Positions 1 to 7,493 of a stretch of 15,380 nucleotides of DNA are shown piece after piece. The position numbers were made by a program, and so were the translations under genes. Positions within the stretch are counted from its first letter, which is position 1, and each line of letters starts with the position of its first letter. The stretch covers positions 1-15,380 of the forward strand of contig JAFQBR010000131.1 in the NCBI GenBank assembly GCA_017399665.1. Reading direction: 5' to 3'. A model generated the notes under the pieces. The model was not told the origin of the DNA and did no database searches. It saw only the letters and a list, made by a program, of their open reading frames with translations. This DNA is from Clostridia bacterium (GTDB taxonomy: Bacteria; Bacillota_A; Clostridia; Christensenellales; Borkfalkiaceae).

Positions 1-1903
1 GTGATAGGTAATAGGGAGAACCACAAGAACTACATTTACCGTTTACGTATTCATGGGCTGCAAATCCGCCGTATTCAACGCCACAATCAACACATATAGC
101 CTTATTTGTACAGGTTGCCAATCCACCGCGGTGAGCAACTTGTTCAGTTGATTCGCCACAGATTGTGCACTGTGTCCAGTGAACGTCTGTTAAACTTATG
201 TATTCTACATCACATTCGCCGTGTTGTGTGCCAACAAAATGGATTGCATTAATCATACATCTATCTGACGTTGCAACGAATTCAACTGTTTTTACAGTAG
301 ATGTATCCACAACTATTGCAGAATATAAGCCTGCATTAGAGCTTGTAAGAATAGTATATTCTGCTCCGTTTACGCTAATCGTTGTATCGTTAGCCTTATA
401 TTGAGCAACAAATATAACCACTTTAATTGTATTTTCGGGTGCTTCTAGCGTAAATTTACCTTGTGTCTCGCTTACACCAAGCTTTAATACTGAATTACCC
501 TTTTCATCAAATGCAGAATTATAAACCTTAGTCATATTTGAAAGAACTAAAGTATAATCTCCAGAAACAAATGATGCCGTTGCTTCTTTTATCTCATTAC
601 CGTCTTTATGTCCAGCTGCACCGCTTGCGCCAAAATCAAATGCCACGTAATCAAGATCTAATACGTCATCACAACCAGTACATGAACCGTTTACGTAACT
701 ATGACCTAAAGCATCAACAGTAGTATCAACGTAACTATCACCGCAACCTGTACAAGTATGAGTTGTGTAACCGTCAGCCGTACAAGTAGGTGCTGTTACT
801 ACAGCTTCGTAATCGTGACCTAAAGCGTCAACTACTTCTTGTGCAACTAATACTTCTTTACATACTGAACAGTGCTTACCTTCAGTTAAACCAGCTTCTG
901 TACAAGTAGCTGCTACTGCTGCATCTATTACTTCTGTATGACCAGTTGCGTCAACGTAAGTATCTTTATAACTGTCACCACAACCCTCTCTTGAACAGGT
1001 GTGAGTTGTGTATCCCTTCGCTGTACAAGTAGGTGCTGTTACTGTCGCAACGTGGTTGTGACCTAATGCGTCAACGTAAGTATCTACGTAACTGTCACCA
1101 CAACCCTCTCTTGAACAGGTGTGAGTTGTAAAGCCCTGTTCTGTACAAGTAGGTGCTGTTACTGTATCAACGTAAGCATGATCTAAAGCTTGAGTTTTAA
1201 CCTCTTTAACCTGAGGCGTTGCAGGAATTTCAGTTCCGCTAAAGGTTGCGGTGTATAAAATGCTACCTGCGGTTGTGCATCCGCCTGTAGTTACCTTTTC
1301 GCTAATGGTCGCGTCTGCAGTAAAGGTTTCATCACAACGAGAGCATTTTGCGCTTGCCTTACAAGCAGAAAAATCTTTTGCCCATTCGTAAGCAACCTTG
1401 CCATAGTCATGACCAAGTGCGCTACCAGGCATTGCTTTAACGTCTTCAGCACCACAAGCACAAACACCGGTCATTTCGCCATCTTCCGTACAAGTGGGAT
1501 ATTTCGTTATAAAATAACTCTCTTCTACGAAAACGTGTGTATGCGCTACAGCGGTAACCATTACCGTTATAATTTCAGAAACGTCCTTGTTGGCTTGTAA
1601 GGTAATTCTTACCTCAACAGCTTTAGCTTGCTCACCTTCCTCTAGTTCTAAACTACCGGTAAGAAGATATCTTGTCGTTTCTTCCTCTTTGCCGTTTTCA
1701 TAGATCTGCTTAACCGTAAGCATTGATCTTAATTCGTCAAGTGAATCGGTTTCGTAAATAACCGTATCCCCCTGTTCAAAGGCAACGTCGATTGCATTAG
1801 GCTTTGCAGACGTAGTGCTACAAGCCGAAACAAAAGTGCAAACAACGCTAACAAAACACAAAAGTAAAACGTATAACAGTTTTTTGGCTTTGCTGAAATT
1901 CAT
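1..1903 (-). CDS. Lipoprotein with tandem Cys/His modules, 3'-truncated by window edge
   Basis: 634 codons are visible and no stop is reached. The start is ATG at 1901-1903, behind a strong AAGGAGAG ribosome site. Residues 1-27 form a lipoprotein signal peptide (charged start, hydrophobic core, lipobox VSAC with Cys28), so the product should be lipid-anchored outside the membrane. A Cys/His module lies near residues 135-155. Four more stand in tandem near residues 240-405, each about 40 residues, with the pattern APTCTxxGxTTxTC, a Cys pair, then DSYVDxxVDALGH. Two use a CSREGC (Cx4C) pair instead of CxxC. A beta-rich segment of about 140 residues follows (near 420-560), resembling carbohydrate-binding-type beta-sandwiches only in general character. 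Further CxxC modules run to the edge. The function is unknown; a surface binding role and metal binding by the Cys clusters are inferences. It has its own promoter near 2046-2074. Confidence 0.85.
   Translation of the reverse strand, partial: MNFSKAKKLLYVLLLCFVSVVCTFVSACSTTSAKPNAIDVAFEQGDTVIYETDSLDELRSMLTVKQIYENGKEEETTRYLLTGSLELEEGEQAKAVEVRITLQANKDVSEIITVMVTAVAHTHVFVEESYFITKYPTCTEDGEMTGVCACGAEDVKAMPGSALGHDYGKVAYEWAKDFSACKASAKCSRCDETFTADATISEKVTTGGCTTAGSILYTATFSGTEIPATPQVKEVKTQALDHAYVDTVTAPTCTEQGFTTHTCSREGCGDSYVDTYVDALGHNHVATVTAPTCTAKGYTTHTCSREGCGDSYKDTYVDATGHTEVIDAAVAATCTEAGLTEGKHCSVCKEVLVAQEVVDALGHDYEAVVTAPTCTADGYTTHTCTGCGDSYVDTTVDALGHSYVNGSCTGCDDVLDLDYVAFDFGASGAAGHKDGNEIKEATASFVSGDYTLVLSNMTKVYNSAFDEKGNSVLKLGVSETQGKFTLEAPENTIKVVIFVAQYKANDTTISVNGAEYTILTSSNAGLYSAIVVDTSTVKTVEFVATSDRCMINAIHFVGTQHGECDVEYISLTDVHWTQCTICGESTEQVAHRGGLATCTNKAICVDCGVEYGGFAAHEYVNGKCSSCGSPYYLS
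690..1180 (-). repeat. In-frame 120-bp tandem repeat (Cys/His modules)
   Basis: On the plus strand a recurring block begins ctgtacaagtaggtgctgtt or a close variant at 778, 898, 1021 and 1141. The spacing is 120, 123 and 120 bp, i.e. 40 or 41 codons. The copies starting at 898 and 1021 share long identical runs. The array encodes the tandem Cys/His modules of the lipoprotein, so it is a coding repeat that grew by duplication. Confidence 0.85.
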
Positions 1904-2045
1904 TTGTTCTCTCCTTTTTTTGCTTTTGCTTTTAATGATAAGATTTGTTTTTGTTTTTAATAACACTCATTGAAATTTTACCATAAAAAAATTGTTTTCC
2001 TACCAAAAAAATTTATTTGTGTTAAATAAAAACCTCTACTATTAT

Positions 2046-2074
2046 ATCATAGCCCAAAATCACCCTTAGGTCAA
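2046..2074 (-). promoter_or_regulatory. Sigma-A-type promoter of the Cys-module lipoprotein gene
   Basis: Read on the minus strand, -35 is TTGACC (2069-2074) and -10 is TATGAT (2046-2051), separated by exactly 17 nt. The predicted start near 2039 leaves an AT-rich leader of about 135 nt before the ATG at 1903. A TATAAT lies just downstream of the -10, but its spacing to the -35 (22 nt) is too long. Confidence 0.65.
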
Positions 2075-2218
2075 CCTTTTTTTAATGTCTTTTTAATATT
2101 AATATTAAAAATATTACCCACACAGTTTTCACTCTTTTATCACCTTTTGCCATTTTTAAGTTAAATCTACATAAAATCAACTTAAAATAAGCTTTAAAGT
2201 CCAATTTTGTACGCCCAA

Positions 2219-2257
2219 GCGCGCACCTTACGCGCATTTCTTATAAGGCAGACGCGC
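2219..2257. other. GC-rich imperfect hairpin in an AT-rich gap
   Basis: The 480-base gap between the acetyltransferase gene and the next lipoprotein holds a terminator, a promoter and this short GC-rich island. GCGCG and CCTTA on the left can pair with TAAGG and CGCGC on the right across a small internal loop. It has no U-tract and I do not recognise it. The rest of the gap (about 2075-2210) is AT-rich with nothing I can name. Confidence 0.3.
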
Positions 2258-2287
2258 ATTAGTTAAATTTGTTTTACCAAAGTAAAT

Positions 2288-2318
2288 AAAAAAACCGCAT
2301 CTGCTTGCGGTTTTTTTT
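2288..2318 (-). terminator. Intrinsic terminator after the acetyltransferase gene
   Basis: AAAAAACCGCA pairs with TGCGGTTTTTT around a short loop, with T-runs on both strands, so it could work in both directions. It lies about 65 nt past the acetyltransferase stop and is the expected 3' end of that transcript. Confidence 0.85.
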
Positions 2319-2382
2319 GTAACGTCTCACGTTATGCTATAAAATTACGTAGAAAACAGTTTTTTGCTAGTCTTTTTCGTTT

Positions 2383-3024
2383 TTAACTTAACTTTTCTTT
2401 TAACTGCTTCTTTACATTTTGTAAATCACTTGAGGTAAGCAGTGGAATTAAAGAATTTATTTCATCAATCTCTTTATCCCACCATTTAAAGCGTAAAAGT
2501 AGGTCTATAAGCTCGTTATCGAACCTTTGGCGGATTTTTCTTGCAGGGTTTCCGGCAACTATCGTATAGGGCGGAACGTCGCTACCAACAACGCTGTTCA
2601 TGCCAATAATTGCACCATCCCCAATTTTTACACCTGGCAGTATTACGGCGTTTTCGCCAATCCAAACGTCGTTACCAACAATAGTATCACCCTTTTGTGG
2701 CATTTCGCAAAGGTCGGGTGTTTTTTGATCCCAACCGTCCATTATGAAAAATGGAAAGGTAGAAACAGAGTTCATTTGGTGGTTAGCCCCGTTCATTACA
2801 AAGTTTACCCCTGCCGCTATTTGGCAAAATTTACCTATTATAAGCTTATCTTTATAATGGCTTTGAAGATGAGTTACGTGGCGTTCAAAAAACACGTCGC
2901 TAAAATAAGTGAAATCGCCAACTATAATATTAGAATTTTTTACCGTTGGTTTTACATACGTTACCGTTTTAAACCCCGGCACGGGAAAAACAACGTTTGG
3001 GTTTGGTTTGTTATTACTTTTCAT
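2383..3024 (-). CDS. Vat/CatB-family hexapeptide O-acetyltransferase
   Basis: A 213-residue left-handed beta-helix acyltransferase of the xenobiotic acetyltransferase group, which moves acetyl from acetyl-CoA to a hydroxyl on a drug or similar substrate. It shows the family core: KLIIGKFCQI (60-69), NGANH with His82, STFPFF, GDTIVGNDVWIG, PGVKIGDGAIIG, then GNPA and RFD followed by a KWW motif. His82 matches the catalytic His82 of streptogramin acetyltransferase Vat(D). The stretch FTYFSDVFFERH is a few residues shorter than the matching part of Vat(D), so substrate cannot be assigned. The ATG at 3022-3024 is chosen because AAGGTG lies 6 nt before it; the GTG nine bases upstream is inside that ribosome site. 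The gene is monocistronic between two terminators. True streptogramin or chloramphenicol resistance is unproven. Confidence 0.9.
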   Translation of the reverse strand: MKSNNKPNPNVVFPVPGFKTVTYVKPTVKNSNIIVGDFTYFSDVFFERHVTHLQSHYKDKLIIGKFCQIAAGVNFVMNGANHQMNSVSTFPFFIMDGWDQKTPDLCEMPQKGDTIVGNDVWIGENAVILPGVKIGDGAIIGMNSVVGSDVPPYTIVAGNPARKIRQRFDNELIDLLLRFKWWDKEIDEINSLIPLLTSSDLQNVKKQLKEKLS

Positions 3025-3030
3025 AACTAT

Positions 3031-3036
3031 CACCTT
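3031..3036 (-). promoter_or_regulatory. Ribosome binding site fixing the acetyltransferase start
   Basis: AAGGTG on the minus strand, 6 nt before the ATG at 3024. It overlaps an upstream in-frame GTG, which rules that codon out as the start. Confidence 0.8.
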
Positions 3037-3058
3037 GTTTTAAGTATTTTTTACTACT

Positions 3059-3064
3059 ATTATA
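3059..3064 (-). promoter_or_regulatory. Candidate -10 box for the acetyltransferase gene
   Basis: A perfect TATAAT on the minus strand, 35 nt upstream of the start codon. At 16-18 nt further up no good -35 exists (CGCAGT at 17 nt), because that position falls in the 3' arm of the preceding terminator hairpin. Transcription may instead come partly from read-through of the ABC operon. Confidence 0.35.
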
Positions 3065-3077
3065 CAAAAAAACACTA

Positions 3078-3121
3078 AAAAACTGCGCTATAGGTCGATT
3101 ATCGCCCATTTTGCAGTTTTT
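3078..3121 (-). terminator. Terminator-like hairpin of the ABC operon, copy A of the TAATCGACCTATA family
   Basis: AAAAACTGC (3078-3086) pairs with GCAGTTTTT (3113-3121). On the minus strand the right arm runs into T6 and, after AGTG, T7. The interior carries TAATCGACCTATA (minus strand; 3089-3101), shared with the hairpins at 10508-10540 and 14179-14213. Confidence 0.7.
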
Positions 3122-3160
3122 ATAATCTTTTAAAAATCACCTTGCCACATCACAAGCAGG

Positions 3161-3195
3161 CACTAAAAATCGATAGCATTTATATACTTTTAGTG
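3161..3195 (-). other. Stem-loop just past the permease stop codon
   Basis: CACTAAAA (3161-3168) pairs with TTTTAGTG (3188-3195) only 2 nt after the permease stop. There is no U-tract after it, so it is more likely an mRNA 3'-end or processing hairpin than a terminator; copy A at 3078-3121 follows downstream. Confidence 0.5.
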
Positions 3196-3197
3196 GG

Positions 3198-5519
3198 TTA
3201 CCCCTTAAATAGCTGAAGCACGTTTAAAATGGTTGCGTGTGAAAAGGTATAAAAAGCTTGATTGGTTGCAATAAGCAGTAAAATTGCAAATACAAACCCT
3301 AAAACAATACCGAATAAAAGAGAGATTGTAATTTCGCTCGCTTTCATTTGGCGAAGGGCTTTTTTATTCATTCCCGCTTGATAAAATAAAGTAAATTCAT
3401 CACGTCGAGTGCGGTAGCTTTCATACAAGTTGTCTATTGCGCCAATTATAGCAAATATCGTTATTGCAACTAAAATAAACTCGCCTAGCCTTACGCAAAT
3501 AAGCACGGTATTTATTTTTAAGTCAAAATATTGCTCAACGGTAATAACTGTTGAAAGCTCTAGTGCCGTTTTTTCCGTTAGCTTATTGAAAAGCGCGTCT
3601 AGATTAACCCCTTCCTTACCCTTTACTGCTAAAATATTATAAGAAAAACCAAAATGCTCGCAATCAAAAAGCATAAACACAAGCGCGCTATCTACAATAT
3701 CAGCCACTTCTAAAACAATATCTTTATCGCTTACGTTTAATGTTAAGCTATCGCCTATCTTTAAGCCTTGTTTTTTCGCCTCGCCTTTGGTTAAAATAAC
3801 CTGATTGCCCTTTGGTAAAAATTCCACTTTTAAGTCTTGTGAAAGCAAATTTATATCGTCAATAGAAAGTAATAATCCGTTAAAAGTCGTTTTAACAAAC
3901 AAGTTATATCCTTTTTGTGCCTCTGCACACTCTTCAACAGCCTGTTCGCACTTTTCAGTAGAGTTTAACATCAAATAATCCGCATTAAAGATGTTTTTGT
4001 TAATTTTTACGTTACCAAACGCACTTAAAACCATTACGTAGGCAACTGCCAAAATTATTACCAATACACACGCCAGCCTTGAGATATTATGTAATACCTT
4101 AACTTTATAGACGTTTTTAAAGGCATATTTAACAGCAATCCTTTTATCTTGTCCCTTTTTACGCCCTTGCTTATCACTACGTGCATCCATTCGTTTTGCA
4201 AAAGCCATTAAAAGCGGTGGCAACGCAAAAAACGCTAGCGTTAAGATAGAAAACATACAAACTAAATAAACTGCAAATAAATTATTCGTAGGTAAAACGA
4301 AAAGCATTACAGATGAAACAATAAAAATCGCTAAGCTTATAGCAAGCGGTAATTGCTTTATCTGCTTTTGTACCCCTGCACTTTTTCTTGTCTTTTTAAA
4401 TCCTATAAACGCAGTCGCAGTTAAAACACAAACGGCAAGCATTACTAATGCACCTTTTAAAACGTTTGCAAATTGCACACTAGCTAAAACGTATCTAAAC
4501 TCTACCGTTTTTTGCAACAAATTAAGCAAGGGGATTGTTAAAAGTCCGCCTATAGGTGCGCTAATAAGCAAATAGAGTAAAATTTCTGCATACTGTAAAA
4601 GGTTTAACTGCCATGGTTTTGCACCGCAAATTTCAAAGGCATAATTTTGTTCTTTTCGCAAAGCAGAAAGAATATAAAAGCAACAAAATATAACTATTGA
4701 TGAAAGCAAGCATATTAACAAAAGGGCTACGTCTACAATCTTTATAAAGGTATATATATTGGATTTTCTTTGTACCAAATTGGCTATACTTGTAAAGCTT
4801 TTACCTTTAAACGTTGGGGCTTGCTTTAAAAGTTCAATATCTTCTTCAATACTCTCTTTATCTAAAAACCGCACAAAAATAGTACTGCACGGCTTAAAAT
4901 CCGCCCCTAAAGCAGAAAGTAATAGCGAATCCTTAGTCATTATATGAACTATACCCGAAATATCCACCATTACATCGTAGCTATCCAAAAATCTATTTTG
5001 TGAAATAGCGCAAACAGTGTACGTTTTTTTACTGCCGAACGCCACCACCGAAAAGACGTCGCCCAACGCAAGGTCGTTGTCTTTGGCAAAAGCCTGCGAA
5101 ATAAACGCGCTATCCTTCACCGTAGAGTGAGTTATTTTGCCATACTGCAAAAATTCAAAGGCAAAAATTTGCTCTACGTCGTAAAAATCCACAGCTACAC
5201 CAAAAGCCGTTCGTCCTTTACCTTCTAATAAAAGGGGTAATTCAAACGCCCCGGTTGCAACCGCTCTATCTGAAAGTATGTCCTCAACCTCTTTTGCAAA
5301 CATAAACCGCGACTGATCGGAAGAGTTTAGGCTCACCGTTAAGTCTGCGTTACCGTACTGAGCCTTTTGCACGTTATTCATTTCATCTTCTAATAAACCG
5401 TGTATAGAAAATGCAAAAGCACAAAAAGCAACGGAAATAATTAAAGTAAGCAACAAAATTATAGGCTGAAGGGGATTTGTACGAACGCTTTTTGCCAAAT
5501 GCTTGAAAAAAAGCTTCAT
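3198..5519 (-). CDS. FtsX-like ABC transporter permease
   Basis: 773 residues, membrane subunit of a type VII (MacB/LolCDE/FtsX-like) ABC system. Predicted membrane segments lie near 18-42, 258-284, 309-335, 352-374, 391-411, 414-440, 479-502, 672-697 and 729-752. Two large extracellular regions (about 45-255 and 504-670) match MacB-type core domains. Cytoplasmic coupling motifs follow each half: RKEQNYAFEICGA near 288-300 and RRDEFTLFYQAGM near 705-717, the latter typical of FtsX proteins. The start overlaps the ATPase stop as ATGA (5516-5519), so translation is coupled and the two should form one complex. The substrate is not evident; such systems export or release lipoproteins, peptides or drugs, or transmit mechanical signals. 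Oddly, the second half seems to lack the usual last membrane segment and ends about 21 residues after segment nine. Confidence 0.9.
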   Translation of the reverse strand: MKLFFKHLAKSVRTNPLQPIILLLTLIISVAFCAFAFSIHGLLEDEMNNVQKAQYGNADLTVSLNSSDQSRFMFAKEVEDILSDRAVATGAFELPLLLEGKGRTAFGVAVDFYDVEQIFAFEFLQYGKITHSTVKDSAFISQAFAKDNDLALGDVFSVVAFGSKKTYTVCAISQNRFLDSYDVMVDISGIVHIMTKDSLLLSALGADFKPCSTIFVRFLDKESIEEDIELLKQAPTFKGKSFTSIANLVQRKSNIYTFIKIVDVALLLICLLSSIVIFCCFYILSALRKEQNYAFEICGAKPWQLNLLQYAEILLYLLISAPIGGLLTIPLLNLLQKTVEFRYVLASVQFANVLKGALVMLAVCVLTATAFIGFKKTRKSAGVQKQIKQLPLAISLAIFIVSSVMLFVLPTNNLFAVYLVCMFSILTLAFFALPPLLMAFAKRMDARSDKQGRKKGQDKRIAVKYAFKNVYKVKVLHNISRLACVLVIILAVAYVMVLSAFGNVKINKNIFNADYLMLNSTEKCEQAVEECAEAQKGYNLFVKTTFNGLLLSIDDINLLSQDLKVEFLPKGNQVILTKGEAKKQGLKIGDSLTLNVSDKDIVLEVADIVDSALVFMLFDCEHFGFSYNILAVKGKEGVNLDALFNKLTEKTALELSTVITVEQYFDLKINTVLICVRLGEFILVAITIFAIIGAIDNLYESYRTRRDEFTLFYQAGMNKKALRQMKASEITISLLFGIVLGFVFAILLLIATNQAFYTFSHATILNVLQLFKG

Positions 5520-6169
5520 TGTTGTATTTTTCCATCCTTTATAGTTATAATCCTATTGCTGTACCCTGCAACCTTTGGGCTGTGGGTAACTTGTATTATC
5601 GTTGTTCCTTGCATCGTATTGATTTGAGCAAGCACCTTCATAACGCACTCTTCCATTTCGCTGTCGAGCGCACCGGTAGGCTCGTCCAATATAATTAGTT
5701 CGGGCTTATACACAAGTGCTCTAACTATGGCAACACGCTGACATTGTCCACCCGAAAGCTCGCTTGGATATTTGTTCAGCACACCTTCCAGCTTAAGCTT
5801 TGAAACAAGCTCGTTTGCATATTCAATATTCTCTTTATTCAGCTTTTTGCCCATTATGGCAGGTAAATATATATTATCTTGCACAGTTAAAGTGGGGATT
5901 AAGCGAAAAAATTGAAAAACAAAGCCCATTTTAGTACATCTCAGGCGTGAGATTTCACTTTCGGTTAAAGAAAAAATATCTTTATCTTCAAAATATACCT
6001 TACCAAGATCGGGCGCTAAAAAACCGCCCAAAATAGAAACAAGCGTGCTTTTTCCACTACCGCTTTCACCCATAATAGAAAGGAATTCACCCTTTTTAAT
6101 ATGTAAAGATACGTCCTTTAACACCTTTTCGCCGTTATAGCTTTTTTCTATTCCTACCGCTTTTATCAT
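5516..6169 (-). CDS. LolD/MacB-type ABC transporter ATPase
   Basis: 217-residue ATP-binding subunit that drives the adjacent FtsX-like permease from the cytoplasmic face. All motifs are present in order: Walker A GESGSGKST (34-42), Q-loop Gln86 in FQFFRLIPTLTVQDN, signature LSGGQCQR (138-145, with Cys where Gln is usual), Walker B LIILDEP (158-164) with catalytic Glu163, D-loop GALDS, and switch His196 in THSP. Nothing essential is missing, so it should be active. The start is ATG at 6167-6169: GGGGTG sits 4 nt upstream, and only 1 nt separates the preceding lipoprotein stop (6171) from this ATG. A longer in-frame extension would need a TTG start and adds 13 non-family residues. It is the middle gene of a coupled lipoprotein-ATPase-permease operon. 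Confidence 0.95.
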   Translation of the reverse strand: MIKAVGIEKSYNGEKVLKDVSLHIKKGEFLSIMGESGSGKSTLVSILGGFLAPDLGKVYFEDKDIFSLTESEISRLRCTKMGFVFQFFRLIPTLTVQDNIYLPAIMGKKLNKENIEYANELVSKLKLEGVLNKYPSELSGGQCQRVAIVRALVYKPELIILDEPTGALDSEMEECVMKVLAQINTMQGTTIIQVTHSPKVAGYSNRIITIKDGKIQQ

Positions 6170-6170
6170 A

Positions 6171-7379
6171 TTACACCCCGTAAGAAAATGCCGGGCAAAT
6201 TCCAGCAATATATCTGTTTAACTGCTCGGCAAAATTTATGCCTTTATTTAACGTCGCCTGCTTTAACTGCTCGATTGATAAGACCTGTACGCTACTTTTA
6301 TATTCAATATATGGCTCGCCAAAATACTCTATCGCAATTTTATCGTAACTTGAAAAATCCGCGTTAACAGCCGTAATCTGCTGAAAACAAGCCCAGTCGG
6401 CCTCGCTAAATTGCCTAAATAACGCGCGCAAAAATTCACTTTTGTTTTGCTCTGTTATAAATTTTGCATCCTCGTTAGTTAATCTATCTAAAGCGCACGC
6501 GAACAGCTTTAATGCAGAGCCAAAATTATTGCTGAATAAATCCAAATGCCTATTTTTTGCGTTAGTGGCAAGATTTGCAAAATAGCTTTCACCTTTTATA
6601 GGTATTTTAGAAAAAATAAGCGCCCAGCCAAGGCTAGTAACGTTTATATTCTTTAAACCAAGTCCCTTTATAAAGGTTAAAACCTCGGCATCAGTAAAAT
6701 TTTTAAAAGAAGAATTTGTAAAAGCGTTACCCAAAAACAGCTCTGCAACTGCAAAAGCGTTTTTCAGTACTAACACAAAGTTTTCTTTACCTATCTCTTT
6801 ACTTAAGGCCTCTTGCTCGTTTTTATAATTTTGCGCCTCTTCTAAAAGATAATCGTAGCCGTACTTTTGATAATCGTCCAATTTTTTTTGATACTGTTCG
6901 CCATAATATAAATTATAGATTTCAAAAAGTGTTTGACCAATAAAATCCGCACCCGTTATTTCAACCAAGTTTAAATAAAGCTCCTTAACGGGGGCAAAAT
7001 TGTTAGTGTTTTGCCCTTTTTTATATGCCAAAAACTCGTCTATAGCACCGTTAACGCCACTTTCAACTGTTTCGAAGAAGCAAAGATACATATCTTCTTG
7101 AATAAGCTCTTTAGTTGTGACCTTTTGAATTTTTTCTGATAAATTTTTAAGTCTAGTAAGTGTTGATTGAGGTAAATTTTGAACGGTAGTTTTAGCCATA
7201 TAATATTTTAGCGCACTAAAAATAACGGAAGACGCGTACTCTTCCGTTTGTGCGCTATATTTGTTTTCTTCGGTTATAATAATTTTATCCGTTGCCACGC
7301 TGTTACTTGGCTTACATCCACAAAAAGTGCAGATGAAAACCAATAAAAGGCAAAGGACTTTGCCAAAAAAACCTTTCAT
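6171..7379 (-). CDS. Helical lipoprotein, first gene of the ABC operon
   Basis: 402 residues from ATG 7377-7379, with a weak AGGT ribosome site. Residues 1-21 are a lipoprotein signal peptide ending FCG before Cys22, so the mature protein is lipid-anchored on the outer face. The rest is mostly predicted helix, rich in Tyr, Asn and Lys, without Cys modules or a catalytic motif that I recognise; it resembles no family I can name. Its stop is 1 nt from the ATPase start, and the ribosome site of the ATPase lies inside its last codons, so the three genes are translated as a set. By position it is the likely lipoprotein partner of the FtsX-like transporter, as substrate-binding or gating subunit; this is inference from context. 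No convincing promoter lies before it, and a terminator hairpin ends about 20 nt upstream. Confidence 0.85.
   Translation of the reverse strand: MKGFFGKVLCLLLVFICTFCGCKPSNSVATDKIIITEENKYSAQTEEYASSVIFSALKYYMAKTTVQNLPQSTLTRLKNLSEKIQKVTTKELIQEDMYLCFFETVESGVNGAIDEFLAYKKGQNTNNFAPVKELYLNLVEITGADFIGQTLFEIYNLYYGEQYQKKLDDYQKYGYDYLLEEAQNYKNEQEALSKEIGKENFVLVLKNAFAVAELFLGNAFTNSSFKNFTDAEVLTFIKGLGLKNINVTSLGWALIFSKIPIKGESYFANLATNAKNRHLDLFSNNFGSALKLFACALDRLTNEDAKFITEQNKSEFLRALFRQFSEADWACFQQITAVNADFSSYDKIAIEYFGEPYIEYKSSVQVLSIEQLKQATLNKGINFAEQLNRYIAGICPAFSYGV
6174..6179 (-). promoter_or_regulatory. Ribosome binding site of the ATPase inside the preceding gene
   Basis: GGGGTG on the minus strand is formed by the last codons of the lipoprotein gene and lies 4 nt before the ATPase ATG at 6169. 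It supports that start and implies translational coupling. Confidence 0.7.
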
Positions 7380-7399
7380 AAGTTTACCTAAAAGAATTT

Positions 7400-7428
7400 A
7401 ACAAAAGCCGACTGTTTAACCAATCGGC
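7400..7428 (-). terminator. Terminator or attenuator between the 872-residue lipoprotein gene and the ABC operon
   Basis: On the minus strand GCCGATTG pairs with CAGTCGGC (8 bp, one G-U) around GTTAAA, followed by TTTTGTT. The T-tract is short, so termination may be partial. It ends about 20 nt before the ABC operon start codon. Confidence 0.7.
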
Positions 7429-7452
7429 CTTTGTATTTTCGTTCTTGATTTT

Positions 7453-7467
7453 TGCTCTATTTGAGCA
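7453..7467. other. Small hairpin downstream of the 872-residue lipoprotein gene
   Basis: TGCTC (7453-7457) and GAGCA (7463-7467) pair around a 5-nt loop, in the gap before the terminator at 7400-7428. There is no U-tract on either side long enough to call it a terminator. Confidence 0.35.
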
Positions 7468-7493
7468 GATGGTTAGCAAAAGAAGCTTAACTC

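Noticed and set aside
778..1150. Regular 120-bp spacing as a CRISPR-like or satellite pattern
   Set aside because: The repeats are in frame, encode Cys/His modules and have no short direct repeats with unique spacers.
2211..2262. GC-rich island as a sign of an inserted element
   Set aside because: It is only about 50 nt, without target duplications or terminal repeats; listed only as an imperfect hairpin.
2527..3078. 183-codon open frame on the plus strand
   Set aside because: It lies antisense over the clear Vat-type acetyltransferase gene and has no family pattern or ribosome site.
6170..6208. Upstream TTG start giving the ATPase 13 more residues
   Set aside because: The added residues do not fit the ABC family, and a ribosome site lies directly before the internal ATG at 6169.
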